A stretch of DNA of 64,000 bases from QHXW01 sp963752965 (GTDB lineage: Bacteria > Acidobacteriota > Terriglobia > Bryobacterales > Bryobacteraceae): assembly GCA_963752965.1 (NCBI GenBank), contig CAVWAJ010000009.1:496001-560000 (forward strand), written 5' to 3'. Of this stretch, positions 27,897 to 36,527 are shown piece after piece. A program made the position numbers and the translations under genes. A model generated the notes under the pieces. That model was not told the DNA's origin, made no database searches, and was given only the letters and a program-made list of their open reading frames with translations. How positions within the stretch are numbered: the stretch's first letter is position 1; every line of letters starts with the position of its first letter.

Positions 27897-28069
27897 GAAG
27901 GATTTCCGGTCATCGCCGTCTGCAAAGAACGAGGACTGCTCTTTCGGAGGGACCGGTACCGCGATTAATCGCGCGGCGGAGGCGGGCATACCCCGCGATG
28001 TGCTGCTGTGGCGAGTTAAAGGCCCCCGGTACCCACCTTTATTATTAGAAAGGATTGAACGCGCGCCAG

Positions 28070-28321
28070 ATGTCCTCTTCGATTCGCCCCCTCCCCGGCC
28101 TTCTCGCTGATTCCTCGGCTCACGGAAAAACGGAACGGCTCCTGACTATTCGCGATGTTGCGGCATGGCTAGGCGTAAGCAACGGATGGGTCTACGACCA
28201 TACGACACGTAAACGCCCATTTCTGCCCTGCATTCGTCTTGGAGAGATGACACGCTTCCGCCGTGATGACATCTTGAAATTCATCGAGGAGCACAGTAAT
28301 GACAACGGTGGACGGCATTGA
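28070..28321 (+). CDS. Excisionase-like helix-turn-helix protein
   Basis: 83 residues from ATG 28070; TTG 28055 is also possible and lies closer to AGAAAGGA. It has an AlpA/Xis-like winged HTH: RLLTIRDVAAWLGVSNGWVYDHT, then CIRLGEMTRFRRDDILKFIEEH. Its 3' end overlaps the start of the integrase gene by 23 bp, the usual xis-int arrangement, so it probably controls integration direction. Confidence 0.8.
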   Translation: MSSSIRPLPGLLADSSAHGKTERLLTIRDVAAWLGVSNGWVYDHTTRKRPFLPCIRLGEMTRFRRDDILKFIEEHSNDNGGRH

Positions 28322-29507
28322 CCAGATCGCGGTAGGATCGATCCTTAAGGTTGGACGCCGTATGGGCCGCGACCGATATCAGGAAGGAAGCCTCGTACTG
28401 GTGGGCAAGCGCGTTAAGAAATGGCGCGGCCACTTTTACCTCTACCAGAAGCGGGCCGACGGCACCGAAATCCGCCGTCACCGCAATATCCTCCTTGGCT
28501 TCAAGGCGGAAATGGACAAGGGACAGGCGAAGTCCAGGCTTCGGGAAATCATCGCCCGCGAGACGAAGAACATTGCCCCGGCCTCTGCCAGCGTCACTCT
28601 GCGCTGGTTTTACGAGAACCGGTTCCTTCCGCTGAAGGAGCAGCAGTGGAAGATCACATCCCGTCCCAAGACCAAGTTCTTCATCCAGAAATATATCCTT
28701 GAGCGCTTCGGGGATATCCTGCTGGCGGGCCTCGATAAGTTCAAGCTCCAAACGTATCTCAACGAATGCGCCGCCGTTTTTTCCCAGAGCGTTCTTACCA
28801 AGATCCGCGTTTACCTCAACTCCATGCTGGGTGAAGCCGTCGAGCTGGAAATGCTGCTCAAAAACCCAGCCGCCAGGATAGTTGTTCCCAAATCCGCCAA
28901 GCGCAGCGCGACAAAGCACCTCACTCCGGAGCAGATCCCGCTGGTCCTGTTCAATCTCAGGGACCGCGACCGGCTCATCGTGCGCATGTTTCTGGTTCTG
29001 GGCTTGCGACCCGGTGAGATGTATGCCTTGAGATGGAATGACAAAGAGTCAAACAGCCTGCGGATTGACAGTAGCATCACCGAGGGCGTCGAAGTCGAAA
29101 CCAAGACCGAAGGCAGCAATGCCGCCGTCTGGTTGCCGGCATCAATTGAAACCGAGTTGGAGTGGTGGCGGCAAATCGCGGCCGATAAAAGGCCCGAGGC
29201 ATTTATTTTTCCTTCGGCCCGAGGCACAGCCATCCAGACCAGCAATTTCTTGTACCGCGTGCTGAAGGAAGCCGGAAGAAAGGCCGGAATCGACGGCCTC
29301 AATCACCAGATGCTCCGGCGCACCTGCTCCACCTACATGGCCCAGCTCACCAGCGTCAAGGACGTGCAGGCCCACCTGCGCCACCGTTCTTCGAAAACGA
29401 CGCTCGAACACTACATCAAGTCGGTGCCGGCCAGCGTGCGCATCGCCGTGGAATCGCTCGATCTTCTGCTAAAATCCTACAAGGGAACAACGGGCTCAAG
29501 CAATTGA
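28299..29507 (+). CDS. Tyrosine site-specific integrase (int1)
   Basis: 402 residues. An N-terminal SH3-like/arm-binding part (GSLVLVGKRVKKWRGHFYLY) and a SAM-like core-binding domain (about 95-190) precede the catalytic domain: Arg in LGLRPGEMYALRW, His-x-x-Arg in HQMLRRTCSTYM, and the nucleophile Tyr in HLRHRSSKTTLEHYI. It appears intact. It ends 59 bp before the 5' end of tRNA-Thr, so it lies outside the island defined by the tRNA 3'-end repeat. It may serve an older element on the left. Confidence 0.9.
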   Translation: MTTVDGIDQIAVGSILKVGRRMGRDRYQEGSLVLVGKRVKKWRGHFYLYQKRADGTEIRRHRNILLGFKAEMDKGQAKSRLREIIARETKNIAPASASVTLRWFYENRFLPLKEQQWKITSRPKTKFFIQKYILERFGDILLAGLDKFKLQTYLNECAAVFSQSVLTKIRVYLNSMLGEAVELEMLLKNPAARIVVPKSAKRSATKHLTPEQIPLVLFNLRDRDRLIVRMFLVLGLRPGEMYALRWNDKESNSLRIDSSITEGVEVETKTEGSNAAVWLPASIETELEWWRQIAADKRPEAFIFPSARGTAIQTSNFLYRVLKEAGRKAGIDGLNHQMLRRTCSTYMAQLTSVKDVQAHLRHRSSKTTLEHYIKSVPASVRIAVESLDLLLKSYKGTTGSSN

Positions 29508-29566
29508 ACCCAATTGAACCCAGGTTTTGCGTCGGACCAACCCTATGTAAAACAAAACAAACCAGC

Positions 29567-29642
29567 GCTGGCGTAGCTCAGTTGGTAGAGCATCTGATTT
29601 GTAATCAGAGGGTCGGGGGTTCAAGCCCCTCCGCCAGCTCCA
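29567..29642 (+). tRNA. tRNA-Thr (anticodon TGT)
   Basis: 76 nt with encoded CCA. Acceptor stem GCTGGCG/CGCCAGC with discriminator T, D-arm GCTC/GAGC, anticodon stem TCTGA/TCAGA with loop TTTGTAA (anticodon 29600-29602), and T-arm GGGGG/CCCTC with loop TTCAAGC. All stems close, with one G-T pair. Confidence 0.97.
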
Positions 29643-29664
29643 TATTTTCAGTAACTTACAGACA
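29598..29664 (+). repeat. Left attachment site (attL) in tRNA-Thr
   Basis: Bases 29598-29642, from the anticodon loop to CCA, recur at 53283-53327 with one mismatch. The ~20 bp that follow are also similar (TAACTTACAGAC against TAACTTACAAAC). This is the usual footprint of a tyrosine integrase using a tRNA gene. Confidence 0.8.
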
Positions 29665-29691
29665 CTGGCTCGAAGACGCCCATCCAAAACC

Positions 29692-30330
29692 TCACACGAT
29701 ATGCGCGTTCGACACGTCCGCGAGGAGCCTCTGACGCTTTTGTAGCTGTTCACGTTGATGGGTGAGCAGTTCGGCTTCGAGCGCAATGGCTGCTGCCTTT
29801 ACCTCCGACGGGATCGCCTGCTGATAGTGCTTTAAGGTCACGTGCGGGTCCGCATCTCGCATATGCGCCTGGGTGGACTTTGGGTCCTTTGCCCTTGCGC
29901 CGAACAGCGTGGATGACGTTCGCCGGAGGGACTGGAAGTTTAGCCCCGTTGTCTGGTTACCCTTTTCGTCTGCCGCGATTGCTACACCCGCACGGATGGC
30001 CGCCGGTTTGAGTACGCGCCGGAGAAAATTCCCAGGCCGCACCGGTACAGTCTTGCGAGTAGCGGGGAACAACCAGGGCGTCCGGCTACTGTCAATCGTT
30101 TCGAGATAGTGCCTCAGTTCGATTTCAAGGTCAGATGGAAGGTAAACTGCGCTTGCCGAGGCTAACGTTTTCGGCTCTTTCGTGCGTCCGTTTACGATGG
30201 CTTCGTCGATTATCAACTCCCCTGCTCCGACGTCATTCCTTCGCAGGGCGAATAGTTCCTCGGAGCGCAGCCCGAGCTGTACCAGGATGCGCACAGCGAC
30301 ATGGTCACGCCCCGATACCGCCGCGAACAA
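29692..30330 (-). pseudogene. C-terminal part of a second tyrosine integrase (int2)
   Basis: It keeps LGLRSEELFALRRND (Arg), FQSLRRTSSTLFGAR (here the first box His is Gln) and HMRDADPHVTLKHYQQAIP (His, Tyr), ending 50 bp inside the island from the tRNA. This is the normal position and orientation for the integrase that made the island. The N-terminal half is gone; beyond 30331 the DNA is a copied piece of a serine recombinase. It can no longer be functional. Confidence 0.75.
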
Positions 30331-30475
30331 GGCGCCCGCATCTGGTCGTGGACCGCGATAGGGCCCGCCGGCTGCGTAAGGAGGGCTGGAGCGTGCGCAA
30401 GATCGCGGATGAGCTGGACGTTTCAGCCATGACGGTACAGCGTATTGTGACCGCGGCGTAAGGGCGTGGTGACTC
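30331..30475 (+). repeat. 145-bp duplicate of the serine recombinase 3' end
   Basis: Nearly identical to 40436-40580, same orientation. It codes for VVDRDRARRLRKEGWSVRK and the HTH ADEL-VSAMTVQRIVTAA of the recombinase C-terminus. It replaces the 5' half of int2. Confidence 0.85.
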
Positions 30476-30698
30476 AAACAGCTATTTCGCTGGGCCGCGC
30501 GTCGGGTAACTGTGAGAATACCCACAGCTTCGCGCGCCGCTGGCCAGGGCGAATCGCCGGGCACGGGGTAATGGTCTTGTATCTCCCAAATCGCCCTGGC
30601 GGGCTTAAAACGCGAACTGTGAGGAATGTTCGCGCAAGTTCGACGTGGACGCGACCGTCTCGAAGATCTGACGGGCCTGATATTCGGGGAGACCCTCA

Positions 30699-30727
30699 TT
30701 GACTCAAAGATATTAGAGTCCTAAACT
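30699..30727 (+). promoter_or_regulatory. Promoter and candidate operator of the six-gene operon
   Basis: TTGACT (30699-30704), a 17-nt spacer and TAAACT (30722-30727) lie 60 nt before the first start codon. An inverted repeat GACTC-N10-GAGTC (30701-30720) overlaps the promoter and could bind a repressor or activator. Confidence 0.55.
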
Positions 30728-30786
30728 AGTCTTTCACTTGCACCGTGTTCCCGCTAACGGTGGAACGAGTGTCAACAGGAGCGGTC

Positions 30787-31863
30787 ATGAGCAGCCTGTC
30801 CGTGGGCTTCATCGGTCTTTCCCATCTGCATCCCAAAAGCTACATGCCCGTGTTTCGGGCGGCTAAGGATATGGAGGTGGTCGCGGTCGCCGACTGTAAT
30901 CCGACAGTGCTTGAGTCCTTCGCCCGGGAATTTCCGGTTCGCACGTACAGCGACTGGCGGCTGATGCTGGACAAGGAACGGCTGGATCTGGCGGTACTCT
31001 TTCTCCCCCATTGCCAGTGCCCGGAAGCGGCCATCGCCTGCGCCGAACGCGGCGTGAACGTGCTCGCGGAAAAACCGATGGCCGCCAGCTCGAGCGGTTT
31101 ACGGTGCATGATCGCCGCCGCTGCGAAGGCCGGGGTGCTGCTGTCTTCGCCCTACGTTTGGCGGTACCACCCGGTGACGCGAGCTATGAAGCAGTATGTC
31201 GCGGACGGCGTACTGGGTCGGATCGTCGGTTGCGAGGGCCGTTGCGCCGCAGGCCGCCTGCACCGGTATATCGACGGCGATGCGCAGTGGATGCTCACCC
31301 GGAGCATGAGCGGCGGCGGCCCCATGTACAATCTCGGGGTCCACTGGATCGACCTATATCGCTGGTTGCTCGACGATGAGGTAGTCGAGGTGCTGGGCAA
31401 GAACGTCAAGATCAACCAGGACTACGACGTCGAGGACAATTCGTTCGCCATCCTCACGTTCTCGCGCGGTACGGTACTGGCGCTCGATATCAGCTACACA
31501 GTGCCCGATTCGTTCCCCTGCGGCCGCGATCTGTATTTGGCGCTGCGCGGCACTGCCGGCGTGCTCTCCTGGAGCCCATCGTTCGAGGGTCTTCAGGAGA
31601 GCCTGTTCGTGTGCAGTGACGCACCCGAATTTGCGCCAGCCACGCGCCGCCACATCGATTTCGAACTCGAACCGCAACCCGGGTACGCCGGCGCCTCGAC
31701 GGTCCGGTTCCTTTGCGATCTCGCCGAGTCGATCCGGACCGGCAAGCCGCCGGCGATTACAGGCGACGACGGCTTGCGCGCCCTCGAAGTTGTGGAAGCG
31801 ATTTATGAATCGGCCGAAACCGGACGAGCAGTACACCCGGCCAGCCAACTTCAGCCGCAATAG
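30787..31863 (+). CDS. Gfo/Idh/MocA family oxidoreductase
   Basis: 358 residues from the ATG behind CAGGAG; an earlier in-frame start at 30745 has no ribosome site. It has an N-terminal Rossmann fold (VGFIGLSHLHPKSY; the glycine pattern is degenerate), the family EKP signature at AEKPMAAS, then the C-terminal alpha/beta domain with GGGPMYNLGVHWIDLYRWLL, the usual substrate-His region. Family members oxidise or reduce sugars, inositols and sugar acids with NAD(P). It is the first gene of a six-gene cluster; the next gene starts 14 bp later. Confidence 0.88.
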   Translation: MSSLSVGFIGLSHLHPKSYMPVFRAAKDMEVVAVADCNPTVLESFAREFPVRTYSDWRLMLDKERLDLAVLFLPHCQCPEAAIACAERGVNVLAEKPMAASSSGLRCMIAAAAKAGVLLSSPYVWRYHPVTRAMKQYVADGVLGRIVGCEGRCAAGRLHRYIDGDAQWMLTRSMSGGGPMYNLGVHWIDLYRWLLDDEVVEVLGKNVKINQDYDVEDNSFAILTFSRGTVLALDISYTVPDSFPCGRDLYLALRGTAGVLSWSPSFEGLQESLFVCSDAPEFAPATRRHIDFELEPQPGYAGASTVRFLCDLAESIRTGKPPAITGDDGLRALEVVEAIYESAETGRAVHPASQLQPQ

Positions 31864-31877
31864 AAAGGGATGCCAGA

Positions 31878-32882
31878 ATGCAAGTGGTTGTCACCGATTA
31901 CATTGAACCTGACCTCGATTGGGAAGCCCGCAGGCTTGCCGGGCAAGGCATCGAGCTCACATGCCACCAGTTGAAGTTCGCGCCTTTCGAGGACGTGGTT
32001 GCCGCGACGCGCGAGGCCGACGCCGTGGTGGTGAACATGGTCCCGGTCACCCGGGCTCTGGTCAAGACTTGGACACGATGCAAACTTGTGATCCGTCACG
32101 GAGTCGGTTACGACAATGTGGACTTCGCCGCGCTGGACGACGCGGGCATTCCGCTTTGCTACATCCCCGACTACTGCACCGAGGAGGTTGCCGAGCAGGC
32201 GATCGCGCTGATTCTCGCCTGCGGGCGCCGGATCATCACGGGCCGGAGAGTACTGGACGCCTCATCCCGAAGCGGCCAGTGGGATTTCAAGGAGACGATT
32301 CCCGTGTTTCGCATGGCCGGCCAGAAGGTGGGCATCATCGGTTGCGGCCGGATCGGCAGCCGGGTCTACCAGAAGCTGAAGAGCTTCGGCTTCGAGTTTC
32401 TGATCTATGATCCCTATCTGAGTGAAGAACGCAAGCGCGAACTGGGTATCGAAGTGGTGGACAAGGAGACGGCCTTTCGCGAATCAGACTTCGTCACCAT
32501 TCACACGCCGCTGACGCCCGAGACCCGGTACATCGTGAACCGGGAAACGTTGGCCATGATGAAACCGACCGCATACCTGGTGAATACCGCTCGTGGCGGC
32601 ATGGTGGATAGCGTCGCTCTGGCCGAGGCGCTGAGGAACAGCGTGATTGCGGGAGCTGGCATAGACGTCTATGAGACGGAGCCGCCCCCGCCGGATTACC
32701 CGCTCTTCGGCCTGCCCAACGCCATCCTGACCCCGCATCTGGCTTGGTACTCCGAGGATTCAGGCTGGAAAATTCGGGAAATCATCGTGCTGGAAATCGA
32801 GCGTTTTGTGGCCGGCCTTCCGCCGCGGTATGTGGCAAATGCCATGCAACCCGTGCGCACCGGCGTGGAGGTGCTCAGGTAA
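31878..32882 (+). CDS. D-2-hydroxyacid dehydrogenase, CtBP/phosphoglycerate-dehydrogenase type
   Basis: 334 residues. The NAD-binding motif VGIIGCGRIGSRVY is followed by the catalytic triad in its family positions: Arg239 (NTARGG), Glu268 (DVYETEP) and His287 (TPHLAWYS). The ending WYSEDSGWKIRE resembles the C-terminal-binding-protein-like branch. These enzymes interconvert D-2-hydroxyacids and 2-oxoacids. In this operon it could reduce or oxidise the acid formed by sugar-acid breakdown. It is followed after 2 bp by the aminotransferase gene. Confidence 0.88.
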   Translation: MQVVVTDYIEPDLDWEARRLAGQGIELTCHQLKFAPFEDVVAATREADAVVVNMVPVTRALVKTWTRCKLVIRHGVGYDNVDFAALDDAGIPLCYIPDYCTEEVAEQAIALILACGRRIITGRRVLDASSRSGQWDFKETIPVFRMAGQKVGIIGCGRIGSRVYQKLKSFGFEFLIYDPYLSEERKRELGIEVVDKETAFRESDFVTIHTPLTPETRYIVNRETLAMMKPTAYLVNTARGGMVDSVALAEALRNSVIAGAGIDVYETEPPPPDYPLFGLPNAILTPHLAWYSEDSGWKIREIIVLEIERFVAGLPPRYVANAMQPVRTGVEVLR

Positions 32883-32884
32883 CC

Positions 32885-34213
32885 ATGGAAAGTCAGACAA
32901 CCACCAAGGCACGCGTGCAAGGCCAGTTGCCAGGGCCGCGGTCTCGAGAGTTGTTCGACCGCTGGGCAAAAGTCGAGGCCCAATGCACGGGCTACGAGGC
33001 GCGCGTGTGCTGGGACCGGGCCCAGGGCGTTGTGGTCATCGACGTGGACGGAAACAGCTTTCTCGACTGGACCTCGGGCGTGCTGGTGACCAACGTCGGG
33101 CATTGCCATCCGCATTTGGTTGCGGCCGTTCAGGCGGCGTGCGCCAAGCTCATGAACAACTATGAGTGCCTGAACGAGCCGCGCGTGAACGCGGCCGAAA
33201 AGCTGGTCGCCATCCTGCCGCAGCACCTCGACAAATGCTTCTTTCTCAGCACCGGCAGCGAGGCAACCGAAGCATGCATCCGCATCATGAAGCGGAAGAC
33301 GGGCAAATTTGAAATCTTGAGCTTCCACGGTGGCTTCCACGGCCGCACCTACGCCGCTCTGACCGCGGGCGGCCTGGCCGGACCCAAAAAGGGGTACGGG
33401 CCGACGCTGCCGGGTGCGATCCGCGTACCGTTTCCCTATTGCTACCGCTGCCCGTTCCGCGCGGAGCCGGAGACGTGCGACCTGCTTTGTCTCGACTACA
33501 TCGAGGATGCGGTGCGCGCGAATAGCACGGGGAGCCTCGCGGGCGTCATGGTGGAGGCGTACTTGGGGGCCGCCGGATTCATCTTCGCACCGCCTGGATG
33601 GTTTCCGCGGATGGAGCAGTGGATCCGGTCCCGCGGCCTGCTTTTCGCCCTGGATGAAGTGCAGTCCTCGTTCGGACGAACGGGCAAGCTTTTCGCGATG
33701 GAGTGGGAAAACCTGACGCCCGACCTGGTGGCGCTAGGCAAAGGGATCGGCAGCGGCATTCCCGCATCGGCGGTTGCGGCCAGACGCGAGGTGATAGGAG
33801 CGCTCGGGCAAGGCGAAATGAGCAGCACCAATGGCGGCAACCCCGTGGCATGCGCCGCGGTGGTGGCGGTGATCGAGATCATGGAGCGCGAGAAATTGCA
33901 CGAGAACGCGATGCGTATCGGCGAATTGATGAAAAGCCGCCTGCTCCAGATCAAGGAACATTGCCCTTATGTCGGCGATGTGAGGGGAGCGGGGCTGGTC
34001 ATGGGCGTGGAACTCGTGAAGGACAAGAAGACCAAAGAGCCGGCGCCGGACCTTACGCACCAGCTGATCGATGTGGCCGCGCAGAACGGGCTTCTGATCG
34101 GTTCGGTGGGTGTTTTCGGCAACGTGATGCGGGTGGCGCCACCGCTCGTGATAAACGAGGCCGAGGCTCACGAAAGCCTCGACATCTTCGAAAAGTCGCT
34201 GGCTTCTCTTTGA
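32885..34213 (+). CDS. Class III aminotransferase (GabT-like)
   Basis: 442 residues from the ATG 2 bp after the preceding stop; the frame is open upstream but lies inside that gene. PLP motifs: STGSEATEACIRI, FHGGFHGRTYAAL, LLFALDEVQSSFGRTGK (the Asp) and ALGKGIGSG with the Schiff-base Lys286. A Cys-rich stretch (PYCYRCPF, CDLLCLDY) resembles the metal-free insert of omega-aminotransferases. Fold type I enzymes of this class move amino groups from omega-amino acids or amino-sugars. Likely role here: conversion of an amine intermediate released by the downstream M20 hydrolase. Confidence 0.9.
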   Translation: MESQTTTKARVQGQLPGPRSRELFDRWAKVEAQCTGYEARVCWDRAQGVVVIDVDGNSFLDWTSGVLVTNVGHCHPHLVAAVQAACAKLMNNYECLNEPRVNAAEKLVAILPQHLDKCFFLSTGSEATEACIRIMKRKTGKFEILSFHGGFHGRTYAALTAGGLAGPKKGYGPTLPGAIRVPFPYCYRCPFRAEPETCDLLCLDYIEDAVRANSTGSLAGVMVEAYLGAAGFIFAPPGWFPRMEQWIRSRGLLFALDEVQSSFGRTGKLFAMEWENLTPDLVALGKGIGSGIPASAVAARREVIGALGQGEMSSTNGGNPVACAAVVAVIEIMEREKLHENAMRIGELMKSRLLQIKEHCPYVGDVRGAGLVMGVELVKDKKTKEPAPDLTHQLIDVAAQNGLLIGSVGVFGNVMRVAPPLVINEAEAHESLDIFEKSLASL

Positions 34214-34227
34214 TGGAAAGGACCAAC

Positions 34228-35481
34228 ATGAAGACGGACATCTCCCTGCGCGAACTGCGGGCCGCGGTGGATAGCGTCCGCGATGACGCCGAGCGCTTGC
34301 TTTGCGACTTGATTCGCGTACCGTCGTTGCCGGGCCGCGAAGGGGATGCCGTCGAGTGCGCTGCGAAATGGTTCGACGGCGTGGCCGAGGTCGAGCGCAT
34401 CCCGCTATCGAATGATCTCCGCGCCGATGCAGACTATGCCGATCCGGTTCCCGACCTCGAATACGACGGGCGGTCGAACCTGCGCTTGCGCGTGCCCGGA
34501 GTGAACCGCGGCCGCTCCTTGCTGTTCAACACGCACCTGGATGTTGTGCCAGCATCCGAGGGCCAGGAGCGCCCTTTCGATCCCGTGGTTGAAGGTGGAT
34601 TGGTGCGTGGGCGCGGCGCGTGCGATGCCAAAGGCCAGGCCGCGACCATTTTCGCTGCGCTCGCCGCGCTGCAGCGTCTCCGGATCCGGCTGGACGGTGA
34701 TCTCATAGCCCATCTGGTCGTTGAAGAGGAGGTCGGCGGCAACGGCACCTTGGCCATGGCTCGCAGAGGCGAGCATGCCGATGCCTGCATCGTGATGGAG
34801 CCGACGGAACTGCGGATTCTTTCCTCGGTGCGGGGCGCCGTCTGGTTTCGCGTGACCTGCACGGGCAAACCGGGGCACAGCGGGCGCGCGGGAGACACGG
34901 TGAGCGCGTTGAAAATGGCGGTCCGTGCGATGGAAATCCTGGAGCGCTATCACGCCCGTCTGCTGGCTTCCTCGCGCGGCATACCGCTCTTCGACCAGCA
35001 CCCCAATCCGATGCCCATCACTTTCGGGAAGCTGCACGCGGGCAACTGGCCGGCGTCGGCGCCCGCACTAGCGGTGATGGAAGGCGTGCTCGGACTGCTG
35101 CCGAACAAGACTCGTTACCAGGTCATGGCCGAGATGAAGCAGGCGATCCTTGACGAGGCCGACGACTGGTTCCGGGACCACTTCCAGATCGAGTTCATGT
35201 ACCGGCACGATTCGCACGTCCTCGATCCGAGTCACCCGCTGGCGTCAGGTCTGGCGGCGTCGTGCCGGCAAGCCGGCCTGTCCGGCGAGATCGGCGCGAT
35301 GACCGCTTCCTGCGATTCCTGGTTCTACAACAACCGGCTGAAGATTCCCACGGTGGTATTCGGTCCGGGAAGCCTCTCTGTTGCACATTCCCGCGAGGAG
35401 CACATCCGCGTGGACGACATCTGCAGTGCAGCCGTCAGCCTAGTGGGTTTCGCCCAGGGCTGGTGCGGGTGGGCCCGATGA
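34228..35481 (+). CDS. M20 family metallohydrolase (ArgE/DapE/ACY1-like)
   Basis: 417 residues from the ATG behind AAAGGA; ATG 34213 overlaps the previous stop and is less likely. Two-zinc site: NTHLDVVPA (His, Asp), GRGACDAKG (bridging Asp), VVEEEVGG (catalytic Glu plus ligand), IVMEPTEL and a late EEHIRVDD His. The central dimerisation lid spans about 185-300 (GKPGHSGRAGD). M20 enzymes hydrolyse N-acyl amino acids or dipeptides. In this operon an N-deacylase role before transamination is a reasonable inference. The stop overlaps the start of the next gene by 4 bp, indicating translational coupling. Confidence 0.9.
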   Translation: MKTDISLRELRAAVDSVRDDAERLLCDLIRVPSLPGREGDAVECAAKWFDGVAEVERIPLSNDLRADADYADPVPDLEYDGRSNLRLRVPGVNRGRSLLFNTHLDVVPASEGQERPFDPVVEGGLVRGRGACDAKGQAATIFAALAALQRLRIRLDGDLIAHLVVEEEVGGNGTLAMARRGEHADACIVMEPTELRILSSVRGAVWFRVTCTGKPGHSGRAGDTVSALKMAVRAMEILERYHARLLASSRGIPLFDQHPNPMPITFGKLHAGNWPASAPALAVMEGVLGLLPNKTRYQVMAEMKQAILDEADDWFRDHFQIEFMYRHDSHVLDPSHPLASGLAASCRQAGLSGEIGAMTASCDSWFYNNRLKIPTVVFGPGSLSVAHSREEHIRVDDICSAAVSLVGFAQGWCGWAR

Positions 35482-36518
35482 TGAAGGCGCTAGTGAAGAC
35501 GCAGAAGGGTCCGGGATTTGTGGAACTGCGAGACGTCCCCCAGCCGTCGATCGGCCCCGGCGAGGTCCTGATCGAGGTGAAGGCGTGCGGCATCTGCGGA
35601 ACCGACGTGCATGTGCTCCACGATGAGTTCCCTTACTGGCCGCCGGTCATTTTGGGCCACGAGTTTTCGGGGCAGATTGTGGAGGCCGGTCCTGGCACGA
35701 GCCTGTTCCAAGTGGGTGACCGGGTGGTTGGGGAGCCGCACACGCAGGCCTGCGGCCAGTGCTATCTGTGCCGTACGGGAAACATCCAAATTTGCCGCAT
35801 GAAGCGGTCGCCGGGTTGGGGCATCGACGGTGCGGCCACGCGGTACCTGAAAATGCCGGAGCGGCTGCTCCACCGAATTCCAGACCACGTGAGCTACGAC
35901 ACGGCCGCCGTAGTGGAGCCCGCGGCCAACACCGTACACGACGTGATCGAACGGGCGAAGGTCGAGGCGGGCGATTTTGTCGTGGTCGTGGGACCCGGCC
36001 CCATCGGCCTGCTGGCCGCAATGACAGCGCGGGCGGGCGGATCGCGGCGGACGGTCGTTATCGGCACAAAGCAAGACGAAGCCGTTCGGCTCTCGAAGGC
36101 GCGTGAACTCGGCTTCGAGACGCTAGTGCACGGAGACGCAGTCGATCCAGTGGATGCAGTGCTGGAAATGACTGGGGGGATGGGGGCCGATCTCGTCATC
36201 GAATGCAGCGGGTCGGCTGCAGGCATCGCCTCCGCCATCGATCTGGTTCGCAAGAAGGGCCGGATCTGCGCCATCGGGCTGACCGGCAAACCATCCATTC
36301 CGTTCCCTTGGGACAAGGCGGCGTTCAAGGTCTGCGATCTGATCTTCAACCTCTCGACTAGCTACACCAGTTGGGACCGCACGATCCATCTGGTAGCCAA
36401 CGGCGCGTTACCGATCGACAAGATCATCTCGCACCGCCTTCCGCTGTCGCAGTGGGAGTACGCGATCAGGGAAATCCAGGCGCAGCGAGCGCTCAAGGTG
36501 TTGTTGATTCCCGAATAA
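35478..36518 (+). CDS. Zinc-dependent alcohol/polyol dehydrogenase (MDR family)
   Basis: 346 residues, starting ATGATG overlapping the M20 stop. It has the catalytic zinc ligands CGICGTD and GHEFSG, a structural zinc loop with four Cys (CGQCYLC..GNIQIC), and an NAD-binding segment VVVVGPGPIGLLAAM. The overall order matches sorbitol, threonine or galactitol dehydrogenases. It oxidises a secondary hydroxyl of a polyol or sugar acid, substrate unknown. Ten bases separate it from the last gene of the operon. Confidence 0.9.
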   Translation: MMKALVKTQKGPGFVELRDVPQPSIGPGEVLIEVKACGICGTDVHVLHDEFPYWPPVILGHEFSGQIVEAGPGTSLFQVGDRVVGEPHTQACGQCYLCRTGNIQICRMKRSPGWGIDGAATRYLKMPERLLHRIPDHVSYDTAAVVEPAANTVHDVIERAKVEAGDFVVVVGPGPIGLLAAMTARAGGSRRTVVIGTKQDEAVRLSKARELGFETLVHGDAVDPVDAVLEMTGGMGADLVIECSGSAAGIASAIDLVRKKGRICAIGLTGKPSIPFPWDKAAFKVCDLIFNLSTSYTSWDRTIHLVANGALPIDKIISHRLPLSQWEYAIREIQAQRALKVLLIPE

Positions 36519-36527
36519 GGAGGCCGC

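Noticed and set aside
27823..28110. Possible small gene between the ArdC fragment and xis
   Set aside because: Two overlapping frames are open but neither has a ribosome site or recognisable sequence, and one overlaps the end of ArdC.
33703..34227. N-terminal extension of the M20 hydrolase into the aminotransferase gene
   Set aside because: The extension is rich in Arg/Gly/Ala with no domain and lies wholly inside an excellent aminotransferase frame; the M20 start at 34228 has a ribosome site.
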